From Anaerotruncus massiliensis (ex Togo et al. 2026) (GTDB lineage Bacteria > Bacillota > Clostridia > Oscillospirales > Ruminococcaceae), in contig NZ_LT962687.1 of NCBI RefSeq assembly GCF_900199635.1, forward strand, positions 1,845,501 through 1,909,500: DNA of 64,000 nt. Direction: 5' to 3'. The notes under the pieces were generated by a model. That model saw only the letters and a list, made by a program, of their open reading frames with translations, did not search any database and was not told where the DNA came from. Below are positions 15,989 to 23,170 of the stretch, in pieces; position 1 is the first letter of the stretch; the number at the start of each line of letters is the position of its first letter. The position numbers were made by a program, and so were the translations under genes.

Positions 15989-16959
15989 CTGCGCCCTCCG
16001 GTCTTTTCTTTTTTGGCCATCCAGAACATCCCCAGCCGGTTCTCCTTCGTGAAGAGGGAGACGAGCCCGTTGGGCAGGAAGATCGCGAAGAGCAGGGCGA
16101 TGATACTGAAATAGAGCCAGTAGTTGGTTCCCAAAAAGCGCAGCATCTCGGGCAGCAGGGTGATCATCGTGGCGCCCAGGATGTTGCCGACGACCGAACC
16201 GATGCCGCCGAGCATCATCATGATGAGATAGTTGGCGGACAGGTCGGTGGTGAAGGTGGTGGGGTTGATGTACCCCATCAGATAGGCGTACATCGCGCCG
16301 CCGAGGCAGCCGAAGACGGTCGCGAGGGTGAACGCCTGAATTTTGAGCTTGGCGATGTCGATGCCGCACGCCTCGACCGCCTCGACGTTGTCGCGGATCG
16401 CCTTGAACACGCGGCCCCACTTGGAATGGACGATACGCCACGCGGTGAAGGCGAGCAGAATGACGACGACGAGATAGAGGTAGTAGACCTTGCGGGAGGT
16501 GTCGAGCACATAGCCGAAGAGGTTGATGTGCGGGACCCCCTGCACGCCCATCGTGCCGCCGGTGAGCTCGACCCAGTTGGTGAGCACGAGGCGGACGATC
16601 TCGCTGAAGCCGATGGTGGTCAGCGAGAGGTAGACCCCCTTGAGGCGCAGGCTCGGATAGCCGAGCACCCAGCCGATCGCGACGCCCATGACGATCGCGA
16701 GGAGAAAGCCGATCCAGGGCGAGGTGCCCAGGCGGGTGCTGGTCAGCGCGGCGATGTAGGCGCCCAGCGCCATGATGCCGGCGGTGCCGAGGTTCATCTG
16801 CCCGGTGAGGCCGGTGATGAAGTTGAGGCCCATGACGATGACGATGTTGACGAGCGTTTGGCTGAGCAGGATATGTACATAGGCGTTGTCGTAGCTCATC
16901 GGGAAGACGATGAGCACCGCCAGGAGCACGGCCAATAAAACACGTTTTACGATTTTCAT
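15985..16959 (-). CDS. livM: Branched-chain-amino-acid-type ABC transporter permease LivM
   Basis: A 324-aa permease with eight or more hydrophobic segments and the family hallmarks GLTGQMNLGTAGIMALGAY, GYPSLRLKGVYLSLTTIGF and the IRDNVEAVEACGID coupling loop. AGGAGGGG precedes the ATG. It overlaps livG by the ATGA arrangement and lies 12 bases after livH. Confidence 0.95.
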   Translation of the reverse strand: MKIVKRVLLAVLLAVLIVFPMSYDNAYVHILLSQTLVNIVIVMGLNFITGLTGQMNLGTAGIMALGAYIAALTSTRLGTSPWIGFLLAIVMGVAIGWVLGYPSLRLKGVYLSLTTIGFSEIVRLVLTNWVELTGGTMGVQGVPHINLFGYVLDTSRKVYYLYLVVVILLAFTAWRIVHSKWGRVFKAIRDNVEAVEACGIDIAKLKIQAFTLATVFGCLGGAMYAYLMGYINPTTFTTDLSANYLIMMMLGGIGSVVGNILGATMITLLPEMLRFLGTNYWLYFSIIALLFAIFLPNGLVSLFTKENRLGMFWMAKKEKTGGRR

Positions 16960-16971
16960 ATCCGGCCCCTC

Positions 16972-17844
16972 CTAGCGTCTGTGTCCGAGCAGGCCGGACG
17001 GTTTCACGAGCAGGAAGACGATCAGCAGCACGAAGGCCACGCAGTCCTTATAGAGCGTCGGGATGATCAGCGTGCTGAGGTTCTCGAGGATGCCGATGAA
17101 GATGCCGCCGGCGATCGCGCCGGGCAGGTATCCGAAGCCGCCGATGACGCCGGCCGCGAAGCCCTTGAGGCCGATCATGTTGGCGATCGTGAGGTCTATG
17201 GTGAAGAGCGGGATGACCATGATGCCGATGGCGGAGCAGATCACCGCGCTGAGCGCAATTGTCAGGTTGATGTTGGCGGTCACGTTGATGCCCATGAGGG
17301 TCGCGGCCGTCTTGTTCTGCTGGACGCAGCGCATCGCCTTGCCCATCTTGGTGGTCTTGAAGAAGACCTGCAGGGCGGTGACGATGATCGCGGAGACGAG
17401 GATGATGGCGATGTTCGCCTTGGGGATGACGATGTTCCCGACCTTGACGATCCCCTTGAGGAAGCCGGGGACGGTGAAGGGGGTGGCGCCCCAGATCACG
17501 CGGGCGGACTCGGTGAGGATGCGCCCGAGGATGACGGTGCCGATGACGGCGAAGACGGGGGACGCCATGTTGCGCAAGGGATTGAAGATGCCGGTTGCCA
17601 CGAGCACGCCGAAGAGGAACATGGTGGCGACGGTGGCGATGACGGCGACCGCGGGCGCGGCGCCCATGCGGACGACGAACTGTCCGGCAAAGACGTAGGC
17701 GCCGAGCATGATGAGCTTGTCGTGGCTGAAGTTGAGCAGGCCGGTCGCGTTGAAGATGATGGTGTACTCGATTGAGACGAGCGCGTAGATAAATCCGAGG
17801 GCCAACCCGCTGACGATCAATTGGACGATGATTTCGGCTGTCAT
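16972..17844 (-). CDS. livH: Branched-chain-amino-acid-type ABC transporter permease LivH
   Basis: A 290-aa permease, hydrophobic throughout, with the LivH motif ATGLLNFSHDKLIMLGAYV and coupling segment TKMGKAMRCVQQNKTAATLMGINV. It ends GLLGHRR as many LivH proteins do. AGGGGTGA precedes the ATG. It is separated from the binding-protein gene by 143 bases containing a strong hairpin. Confidence 0.94.
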   Translation of the reverse strand: MTAEIIVQLIVSGLALGFIYALVSIEYTIIFNATGLLNFSHDKLIMLGAYVFAGQFVVRMGAAPAVAVIATVATMFLFGVLVATGIFNPLRNMASPVFAVIGTVILGRILTESARVIWGATPFTVPGFLKGIVKVGNIVIPKANIAIILVSAIIVTALQVFFKTTKMGKAMRCVQQNKTAATLMGINVTANINLTIALSAVICSAIGIMVIPLFTIDLTIANMIGLKGFAAGVIGGFGYLPGAIAGGIFIGILENLSTLIIPTLYKDCVAFVLLIVFLLVKPSGLLGHRR

Positions 17845-17920
17845 TCTTTCACCCCTGTATTCGTTGCTGTTTTGTCAGCGGCGCGCGCAAAACAGCCGTA
17901 TTCTGCATGGAGAAGGGGGC

Positions 17921-17948
17921 CGCGGGGCCGCCGCCTGGCGGCCCCGCG
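17921..17948 (-). terminator. Strong hairpin between the binding-protein gene and livH
   Basis: A perfect 12-bp GC stem (CGCGGGGCCGCC / GGCGGCCCCGCG) with a 4-nt loop and no T-run. In this position such hairpins commonly protect the 3' end of the binding-protein mRNA, giving it higher expression than the permease genes (inference). Confidence 0.6.
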
Positions 17949-17987
17949 CAGCGCCCCCGGCGCGTGGGAGAGGTTCACATGGTCCGG

Positions 17988-19136
17988 TCAGCTGTTGAGG
18001 TCGACGTACTCGACCATCGTGGGCACCTTGTCGAGGATCTGCGCGATGACGCAGCCGTGGAGCAGGTTGCCCTTGTCGTCGCACTTGTAGCTGCCCTCGG
18101 GGAGGGTGAGGCCTTCGGTGGCCGCGAGCGCGTCGCGGACCGCCTGCGGGTCGTCGGAACCGGCGCGCTCGATCGCGTCGGCGAGCACGTAGGTCGCGCT
18201 GTAGTAGGTCGCGGCATAGAGCTCGGGGGCGTAGCCGTACTTATCGGTGAACTTCTTGGTAAAGTCCGCGGTGATCTGGTCGTTGCTCGTGGAGACGAAG
18301 TCGGTGACCGAGTACCAGCCCTCGACATATTCGGGTTCGAGCAGGTTGAGCACCTGGTCCATAACGACGCCGGCGGAGGCGATGACCGGGACTTCGACGC
18401 CCAGCTCATAGAGCTGGCGGGCGGTCAGGGCGACCTCCGCGTCGTCGGTCCAGGAGATGATGCAGTCGACGTTCTCGCTCTTGAGCTGCATGATCTGGCC
18501 GGTGAGGTCCTTGTCGCCCGCGTTGTGGCCGACGGCGACGTAGGGCACGCCCGCCTCTTCCAGGTAGGCGATGATGACGTCGCGGCCGCCGGTGCCGAAG
18601 TCGTTGTTGTTGAAAGAGATGCCGATCTTGGTGGCGCCGAGCTTCTCGATCGCGAACTTGGCGGCAACCTGTCCGTTGATCGTGTCAGCGGGACGGCAGC
18701 GGAACATGTACGGGTTGCCGGCCTCCTCGAGCTTGGGGCTCGTGCCGCCGGTCAGGAAGGCCACCTGCGCATTCTTATAGAGCTCGTTGGTCGCCATGGC
18801 GTTGCCGCTCGTGTGCGGGCCGATGACCGCCGCGACGTCCTGGGTGAGGATCTTGGTGACGACGTTGACCGCGGTGGTCTGGGTGTTCTGGTCGTCCTCG
18901 ATCGTATAGACGAGCTTCTTGCCCAGCACGCCGCCGCCCGCGTTGATCTCCTCGAGCGCCAGGTCGACGCCCTCGCGGGTGCGCTGGCCTGCCAGCGGGA
19001 AGTTTCCGGTGAGCGCGCAGCTCAGGCCGATGAGGATTTCGCCGTCGGTGGCGGGGGCCGCCGCGGTGTCGCCGCAGGCGCCCAGCATGGCCGCCACCAT
19101 CATCACTGCCAGTAGGATTGCAAGATGCTTTTTCAT
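17988..19136 (-). CDS. ABC transporter substrate-binding lipoprotein (Leu/Ile/Val-binding family)
   Basis: A 382-aa secreted lipoprotein. The signal peptide ends in the lipobox LGAC (Cys about residue 21) followed by GDTAAAP. The mature part is a type I periplasmic-binding-protein fold of the LivJ family (EILIGLSCALTGNFPLAGQRTREG; AAVIGPHTSGNAMATNEL). It captures the solute for LivHMGF. The start at 19136 (MKKHLA) has GGGAGGAAAG; an in-frame start 11 codons earlier is less likely because it would disrupt the signal peptide. Substrate unknown. Confidence 0.92.
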   Translation of the reverse strand: MKKHLAILLAVMMVAAMLGACGDTAAAPATDGEILIGLSCALTGNFPLAGQRTREGVDLALEEINAGGGVLGKKLVYTIEDDQNTQTTAVNVVTKILTQDVAAVIGPHTSGNAMATNELYKNAQVAFLTGGTSPKLEEAGNPYMFRCRPADTINGQVAAKFAIEKLGATKIGISFNNNDFGTGGRDVIIAYLEEAGVPYVAVGHNAGDKDLTGQIMQLKSENVDCIISWTDDAEVALTARQLYELGVEVPVIASAGVVMDQVLNLLEPEYVEGWYSVTDFVSTSNDQITADFTKKFTDKYGYAPELYAATYYSATYVLADAIERAGSDDPQAVRDALAATEGLTLPEGSYKCDDKGNLLHGCVIAQILDKVPTMVEYVDLNS

Positions 19137-19170
19137 TTTCTTTCCTCCCGTTACTTGTTCTCTTTCCACA

Positions 19171-19188
19171 GCCCCGCCTCCGCGGGGC
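19171..19188 (-). other. Small hairpin between the aldolase and binding-protein genes
   Basis: GCCCCGC / GCGGGGC with a 4-nt loop and no T-run. It probably modulates rather than terminates transcription, since the binding-protein gene has no obvious promoter of its own in the 67-base gap. Confidence 0.4.
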
Positions 19189-19203
19189 CAAAATCACATC
19201 GGA

Positions 19204-20133
19204 TCAGGAGAGCTTGCCGACCTTTTTCAGCACGTCCACGAGGACCGCTTTCTCCTCGTCAGTGATGGGGGCGAGCGGGCTTCTGGCGGGGCCGACCTTG
19301 ATGCCGGTCACGAGCTCGATGGCCGGGCGCATGATCGAGTTGGGCAGGATGCGGCCGTTCTGTCCGCAGCTCTTGCAGAAGCGGTAGAGCGGGACGAAGA
19401 GCTCCTTGGCCTTCTCGTTTTCGCCGGCGGCGAACGCCTGCATGATCGCGCGGATCTCGTGTCCGAAGATGTGCGCGCCGCCCGAGACGATTCCCATGGC
19501 GCCCTGCACGATGGTGGGCAGCAGCATGATGTCGTCGCCGTTGAAGATGACGAACTCGGGGTTGACGTCCTCGGTGGCGAGGAAGTAGTCGGTGACCTGG
19601 GTCGGGTTGATGCCCGCCTCGTCCTTGATGCCGATGATGTTGGGGATCTTGGCGAGCTCATGGACGGTGGGGGCGTCGATGTTGATGCCGACGAAGATGG
19701 GGATGTTGTAGAGCAGGATGTTGACGCCGACGCTCCCGGCAATCGTCTTATAGTGGTTGTAAACGCCCGGCTGGGTGGGTTTGTTGTAGAAGGGGCAGAC
19801 GACCATGCACAGGTCGATGCCGAGCTCCTCGGCTTTTTTGGTGAGGGCGACGGTCTCCTTGGTGGAGGCGCAGCCGGTGCCGGCGATCACGGGTTTGCGG
19901 CCGGCGCTGACGCGGACGGCGGTCTCCATGAGCTTGACGCGCTCATCGAAGGTGCAGAGGCTCGCCTCGCCGGTGGTGCCGGTGACGATGAGGGAGTCGC
20001 ACAGGTCGTTTTTAATGAGGTATTCGATCAGATCCTCATAGACCTTGTAGTCGATCTCTTCCTTCTCGTCGAAGGGGGTCACCAGGGGCAGGAGAATCTG
20101 CCCGTATTTCTCGGAAAACTCTTTTCTCGTCAT
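19204..20133 (-). CDS. Dihydrodipicolinate synthase / N-acetylneuraminate lyase-family aldolase
   Basis: A 309-aa class I aldolase. It has TGTTGEASL (about residue 50), the catalytic Tyr in LLYNIPIFVG, and the Schiff-base Lys in IIGIKDEAGI. The family condenses or cleaves pyruvate-type 2-oxo acids, including DapA, KDG-type and NanA enzymes. It opens the importer operon, so a catabolic aldolase for an imported acid is more likely than lysine synthesis (inference). TAGGAGGAA precedes the ATG. A consensus promoter with a palindromic operator lies upstream. Confidence 0.88.
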   Translation of the reverse strand: MTRKEFSEKYGQILLPLVTPFDEKEEIDYKVYEDLIEYLIKNDLCDSLIVTGTTGEASLCTFDERVKLMETAVRVSAGRKPVIAGTGCASTKETVALTKKAEELGIDLCMVVCPFYNKPTQPGVYNHYKTIAGSVGVNILLYNIPIFVGINIDAPTVHELAKIPNIIGIKDEAGINPTQVTDYFLATEDVNPEFVIFNGDDIMLLPTIVQGAMGIVSGGAHIFGHEIRAIMQAFAAGENEKAKELFVPLYRFCKSCGQNGRILPNSIMRPAIELVTGIKVGPARSPLAPITDEEKAVLVDVLKKVGKLS

Positions 20134-20196
20134 GCTGCGTTCCTCCTAAATTCTGTTTGACATCAGCGCCCCGCATTGCTTATCGGGTTATAATGT

Positions 20197-20205
20197 TATC
20201 TGACA
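20197..20205. promoter_or_regulatory. FCD/FadR-type operator at the aldolase promoter
   Basis: TATCTGACA on the plus strand (GATGTCAGATAAC on the minus strand with flanks), placed at about +4 to +12 of the minus promoter. A weaker similar sequence, GATGTCAAACA, follows near 20155-20165. The placement is the same as at the divergent promoter, so one regulator probably controls both. Confidence 0.7.
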
Positions 20206-20215
20206 TCTTGCCTCC

Positions 20216-20244
20216 ATTATATTCATGCTGCAAAGGCATGTCAA
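20216..20244 (-). promoter_or_regulatory. Consensus promoter of the aldolase-importer operon
   Basis: On the minus strand: -35 TTGACA (20239-20244), 17-bp spacer, -10 TATAAT (20216-20221), both perfect. It is paired back-to-back with the plus-strand promoter at 20320-20348. Confidence 0.9.
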
Positions 20245-20319
20245 TCACCATTCGGAAGATTTGTCGTAAATCATTAAAATTAGTGGATATTTTTTGTCGA
20301 TAGAATACATTTTACCCCC

Positions 20320-20348
20320 TTGACACGCCATTTGCGCGTTGCTATAAT
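20320..20348 (+). promoter_or_regulatory. Promoter of the amidohydrolase/dehydrogenase operon
   Basis: -35 TTGACA (20320-20325), 17-bp spacer, -10 TATAAT (20343-20348), both perfect. The region 20245-20319 between the divergent promoters is AT-rich and holds no gene. Confidence 0.9.
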
Positions 20349-20357
20349 GAGTGCAGA

Positions 20358-20366
20358 TATCAGACA
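20358..20366. promoter_or_regulatory. FCD/FadR-type operator at the amidohydrolase promoter
   Basis: TATCAGACA, in the context GATATCAGACAAC, at about +3 to +11 of the plus promoter. It matches GATGTCAGATAAC at the divergent promoter in 11 of 13 positions. The FCD regulator at 22401-23111 is the likely ligand (inference). Confidence 0.7.
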
Positions 20367-20401
20367 ACCTTATATCCAACCAATTACAACGGAGGACGCC
20401 T

Positions 20402-21160
20402 ATGATACTCGACGCCCACTGCCATCTCGGACGCGACTGCGTCTACGACTTTGAAGTGACCGAAGAGCTCCTGCTGCGCACCTTCTCGGAGAACGGCATC
20501 GATGGCGGCATCGTCCAGCCCTGCATCACCCGCCCCTACCTGGCCGACGCCCGCGAAGCCCACGACCGCATCCGCCGCCTCTGCCTCGCCCATCCGGGGC
20601 GCTTCTGGGGCATGGCCTCCCTCAGCCCCCACTACACGCCGGAGGACTACTATGAGGAGGTCCGCCGCTGTGTGCGGGAGCTCGGGTTCGTCGGCGTCAA
20701 GCTGACCCCCAACGGCCACGCGGTCGACCTCATGAGCCGCGACGCGCGCACCGTCTACGAGACGGCCCGCTCCCTCGGCATTCCGGTCATGGTGCACACC
20801 GGCATGGGAATCCCCTTTGCGGACCCCGCCCGCCTCTACCCCCTCGTGCGCGACTTCCCCGGCGTCAAAACGGTGATCGCCCACGCGGGCTCCGATTTCT
20901 TCACCGTGCAGGCCATGCAGCTCGCGAAGGCGTTCGACCACGTCTGGCTCGAACCGAGCGGCGTCGGCATCGAGGGGATCGAGGGCTTTCTCGCGGAGCT
21001 GCCCCCCGACAAGCTGATGTTCTCCACCGACGTGCCGGTCCAGGCCGCCGGGGAGCTGCTCAAATACCGCCGCGCCGTCAAAAGCGGGGCGGCGCTCGAA
21101 CAGATCTTTTCCAAAACGGCCATTCAGGTGTTCGGGCTCAGCCCGGACGGCAAACAATAA
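20402..21160 (+). CDS. Amidohydrolase-superfamily metal-dependent hydrolase (amidohydrolase 2 / ACMSD-like)
   Basis: A 252-aa TIM-barrel hydrolase. The N-terminal MILDAHCHLG holds the HxH metal-binding pair. Later His and Asp candidates sit in VMVHTGMG, VIAHAGSDFF and MFSTDVP. Relatives hydrolyse lactones or decarboxylate small acids. GGAGGACG precedes the ATG at 20402. It is co-transcribed with a glycerol-dehydrogenase-like gene 15 bases downstream. A lactonase or hydrolase step in breakdown of the imported substrate is plausible but unproven. Confidence 0.82.
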   Translation: MILDAHCHLGRDCVYDFEVTEELLLRTFSENGIDGGIVQPCITRPYLADAREAHDRIRRLCLAHPGRFWGMASLSPHYTPEDYYEEVRRCVRELGFVGVKLTPNGHAVDLMSRDARTVYETARSLGIPVMVHTGMGIPFADPARLYPLVRDFPGVKTVIAHAGSDFFTVQAMQLAKAFDHVWLEPSGVGIEGIEGFLAELPPDKLMFSTDVPVQAAGELLKYRRAVKSGAALEQIFSKTAIQVFGLSPDGKQ

Positions 21161-21175
21161 AAGGAGTTGGTTTCA

Positions 21176-22261
21176 ATGAGAGACGGAGCCCAGATCATCC
21201 TCGGCGCCGGCAGATACATCCAGACCCCGGGCGCGGCGGCGCTGGCGGGCCGCGAGGCGAAGCTCTTCGCCGACCGGGCGCTCGTCGTCGCGGGGCGCAC
21301 CGCGTGGGAGATCGCGGGACCCGACGTGAAAAAGGGCCTGCGGGAATCCGGCGTGGAGTACAAGGTCCACCCCTTCTCCGGCTTCTGCAGCGAGACGACG
21401 GTCGGTTCGATCGTCGCCGACGCGCGTACATACGGCGCGAAACTGGTCATCGGCGTGGGCGGCGGCAAATGCATGGACGCCTCCAAGCTCGCGGCCGACC
21501 GGCTGGGCGTGCGGGTCGTCACAGTGCCGACGACGGCGGCGACCTGCGCCTGCTACGCGACCGTCTGCATCAAATATGACGACACCGGAACGCCCGACTG
21601 CAACGAATACTGCAGCCAGCCGGTGGGCGCCGTGTTGGTCGACACCGACCTGCTCTCCCGCCGCTCCCCCTCGCGGATGCTCGCGGCGGGCATCGCGGAC
21701 GCGATGGCCAAATACCCCGAGATCGACTTCAGCATCCGCTTCGTCAAGGGCTGGGACATCACGATCATGCCCGTCTCGGCGCTCCAGGTGGCCAAGTCGA
21801 ACACCGAGAAGTACTTTGCCGACGCGGCCGAAAGCGTGCGCGACGTGGCGGCCAAGCGCCTCACCCCGGTCGTCGACGACATCCTCTTCACCAACCTCGC
21901 GCTGACCGGGCTCACCTCCCAGCTTTCAAGCGGCAGCAAGCAGCTCGCGATCGCGCACGGCCTCTACGACGCGGTGAGCAAGCTCTATAAGCCCCAGCGC
22001 GCCAGACTCCTGCACGGCGAGATCGTCTCGGCGGGCATCCCGGTACAGCTCGCGGTCAACGGCTACTCGGAGGAATACATCGAAAAGAACATCCGCTTCC
22101 TGAAGGAGCTCGGCACCCCGACCTGCATCTCCGACCTGGGCATCGAACCGACCGGAGAAACCCTCGAAGCGGTCCTCGACTTTATCTTCACCAACGTGGG
22201 CATCGATGAGCCCGGGCTCCAGCGGCAGATCCGCAAGGAGTTCGCGCGCGTCATGAAATAG
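21176..22261 (+). CDS. Glycerol dehydrogenase-like iron/zinc-containing alcohol dehydrogenase
   Basis: A 361-aa NAD-dependent polyol dehydrogenase family protein. It shows GVGGGKCMDASKLAAD for the nucleotide phosphates (about residue 95), VPTTAATCA, and metal ligands in AGIADAMAKYPE (Asp), IAHGLYDAV (His) and LLHGEIVSAG (His). The start at 21176 has AAAGGAG upstream; a TTG three codons earlier is possible. It follows the amidohydrolase in one operon. It probably oxidises or reduces a hydroxyl intermediate of the pathway rather than glycerol itself (inference). Confidence 0.86.
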   Translation: MRDGAQIILGAGRYIQTPGAAALAGREAKLFADRALVVAGRTAWEIAGPDVKKGLRESGVEYKVHPFSGFCSETTVGSIVADARTYGAKLVIGVGGGKCMDASKLAADRLGVRVVTVPTTAATCACYATVCIKYDDTGTPDCNEYCSQPVGAVLVDTDLLSRRSPSRMLAAGIADAMAKYPEIDFSIRFVKGWDITIMPVSALQVAKSNTEKYFADAAESVRDVAAKRLTPVVDDILFTNLALTGLTSQLSSGSKQLAIAHGLYDAVSKLYKPQRARLLHGEIVSAGIPVQLAVNGYSEEYIEKNIRFLKELGTPTCISDLGIEPTGETLEAVLDFIFTNVGIDEPGLQRQIRKEFARVMK

Positions 22262-22282
22262 CCACAATTTCCCTGCCGAGGC

Positions 22283-22311
22283 TTGATGAAAGCGGGAGCG
22301 GGTGTTATAAT
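22283..22311 (+). promoter_or_regulatory. Promoter of the FCD regulator
   Basis: -35 TTGATG (22283-22288), 17-bp spacer, -10 TATAAT (22306-22311). About 25 bp downstream, TTGTCGGATGAT (22336-22347) weakly resembles the FCD operator and could allow autoregulation. Confidence 0.7.
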
Positions 22312-22400
22312 GGAGGCGGATAAACCCCCTCCCGGTTGTCGGATGATAGGACAGGAACGGACGGCGGGAGGCGGCGAGCGCGATGAAGGTGGTGGGAACG

Positions 22401-23111
22401 ATGAAACCGATCGAACGGATTTCGATCGTCGATCAGGTGATCAACAACCTGAAGGACTACATCGTTGAACAAAACGTCGCCGTGGGCGACAAGATGCCCA
22501 CGGAAAAGGAAATCTGCGAGATGTACGGCGTGGGGCGTTCGACCGCGCGTGAGGCCTACCGGATGATGCAGGCCATCGACATGATCGACGTCAAGCGCGG
22601 CAAGGGCGCCTATTTCAAAGGGGTCCCCAGCGAGCGCACCGACGACAGCTGCGTGGCCTGCTGGTTTAAGGAGCACGGCCAGCGTCTGACGAGCATCATG
22701 GAGGTGCGCATGGGCATCGAGACGATGACCACGCGGCTTGCCATCCAGCGGATCAGCGACCGGCAGCTCGAACAGCTGCGGGTGATCCACGACCTCTTCA
22801 TGCAGAGCGCCAAGGCGCGCAACTATGTCAAGATGGCCTTCTACGACGAGGAGCTCCACCACAAGATCGCCGAGGCGAGCGGCAACGAGCTGCTCATCCG
22901 GATGGAGAAGATCATCGCGGAGTGCATCGTGGATTACCGTGTGCAGACCTACCTGCTGCCCGACAACGCCGACCATGCGATCACCACCCACGAGGCCCTG
23001 ATCGGCGCGTTTGAAAAGCGCGACGTCGAGGCGGGCGTCGCGCTGATGACCGAGCACATCGAAAACTCCCTCGAGGACATGGAAGCGATCGTGCAGGAAA
23101 AGGAATCCTGA
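22401..23111 (+). CDS. FadR/FCD-subfamily GntR transcriptional regulator
   Basis: A 236-aa regulator. The N-terminal winged helix shows MPTEKEICEMYGVGRSTAREAYRMM (recognition-helix part), followed by GKGAYF. The C-terminal all-helical FCD domain has metal-ligand candidates FYDEELHHKIAEASGN and MTEHIEN. FCD domains usually bind carboxylic acids such as lactate, gluconate or galactonate, fitting a hydroxy-acid pathway. AAGGTGGTGG precedes the ATG at 22401; an ATG at 22383 is an alternative. It is the best candidate for the TGTCAGACA-type operators at 14229, 20197 and 20358. Confidence 0.9.
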   Translation: MKPIERISIVDQVINNLKDYIVEQNVAVGDKMPTEKEICEMYGVGRSTAREAYRMMQAIDMIDVKRGKGAYFKGVPSERTDDSCVACWFKEHGQRLTSIMEVRMGIETMTTRLAIQRISDRQLEQLRVIHDLFMQSAKARNYVKMAFYDEELHHKIAEASGNELLIRMEKIIAECIVDYRVQTYLLPDNADHAITTHEALIGAFEKRDVEAGVALMTEHIENSLEDMEAIVQEKES

Positions 23112-23121
23112 ACGAACCCGT

Positions 23122-23150
23122 CCCCGCCGCGGCCGCGGCGGGGATTTTTT
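23122..23150 (+). terminator. Terminator after the FCD regulator
   Basis: A perfect 22-bp palindrome (CCCCGCCGCGG and its complement), followed by ATTTTTTT. It lies just before the ribosome site of the LarA-family gene, so that gene depends on read-through or an unseen promoter. Confidence 0.85.
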
Positions 23151-23170
23151 TACCGGAACGGAGGAACGGC

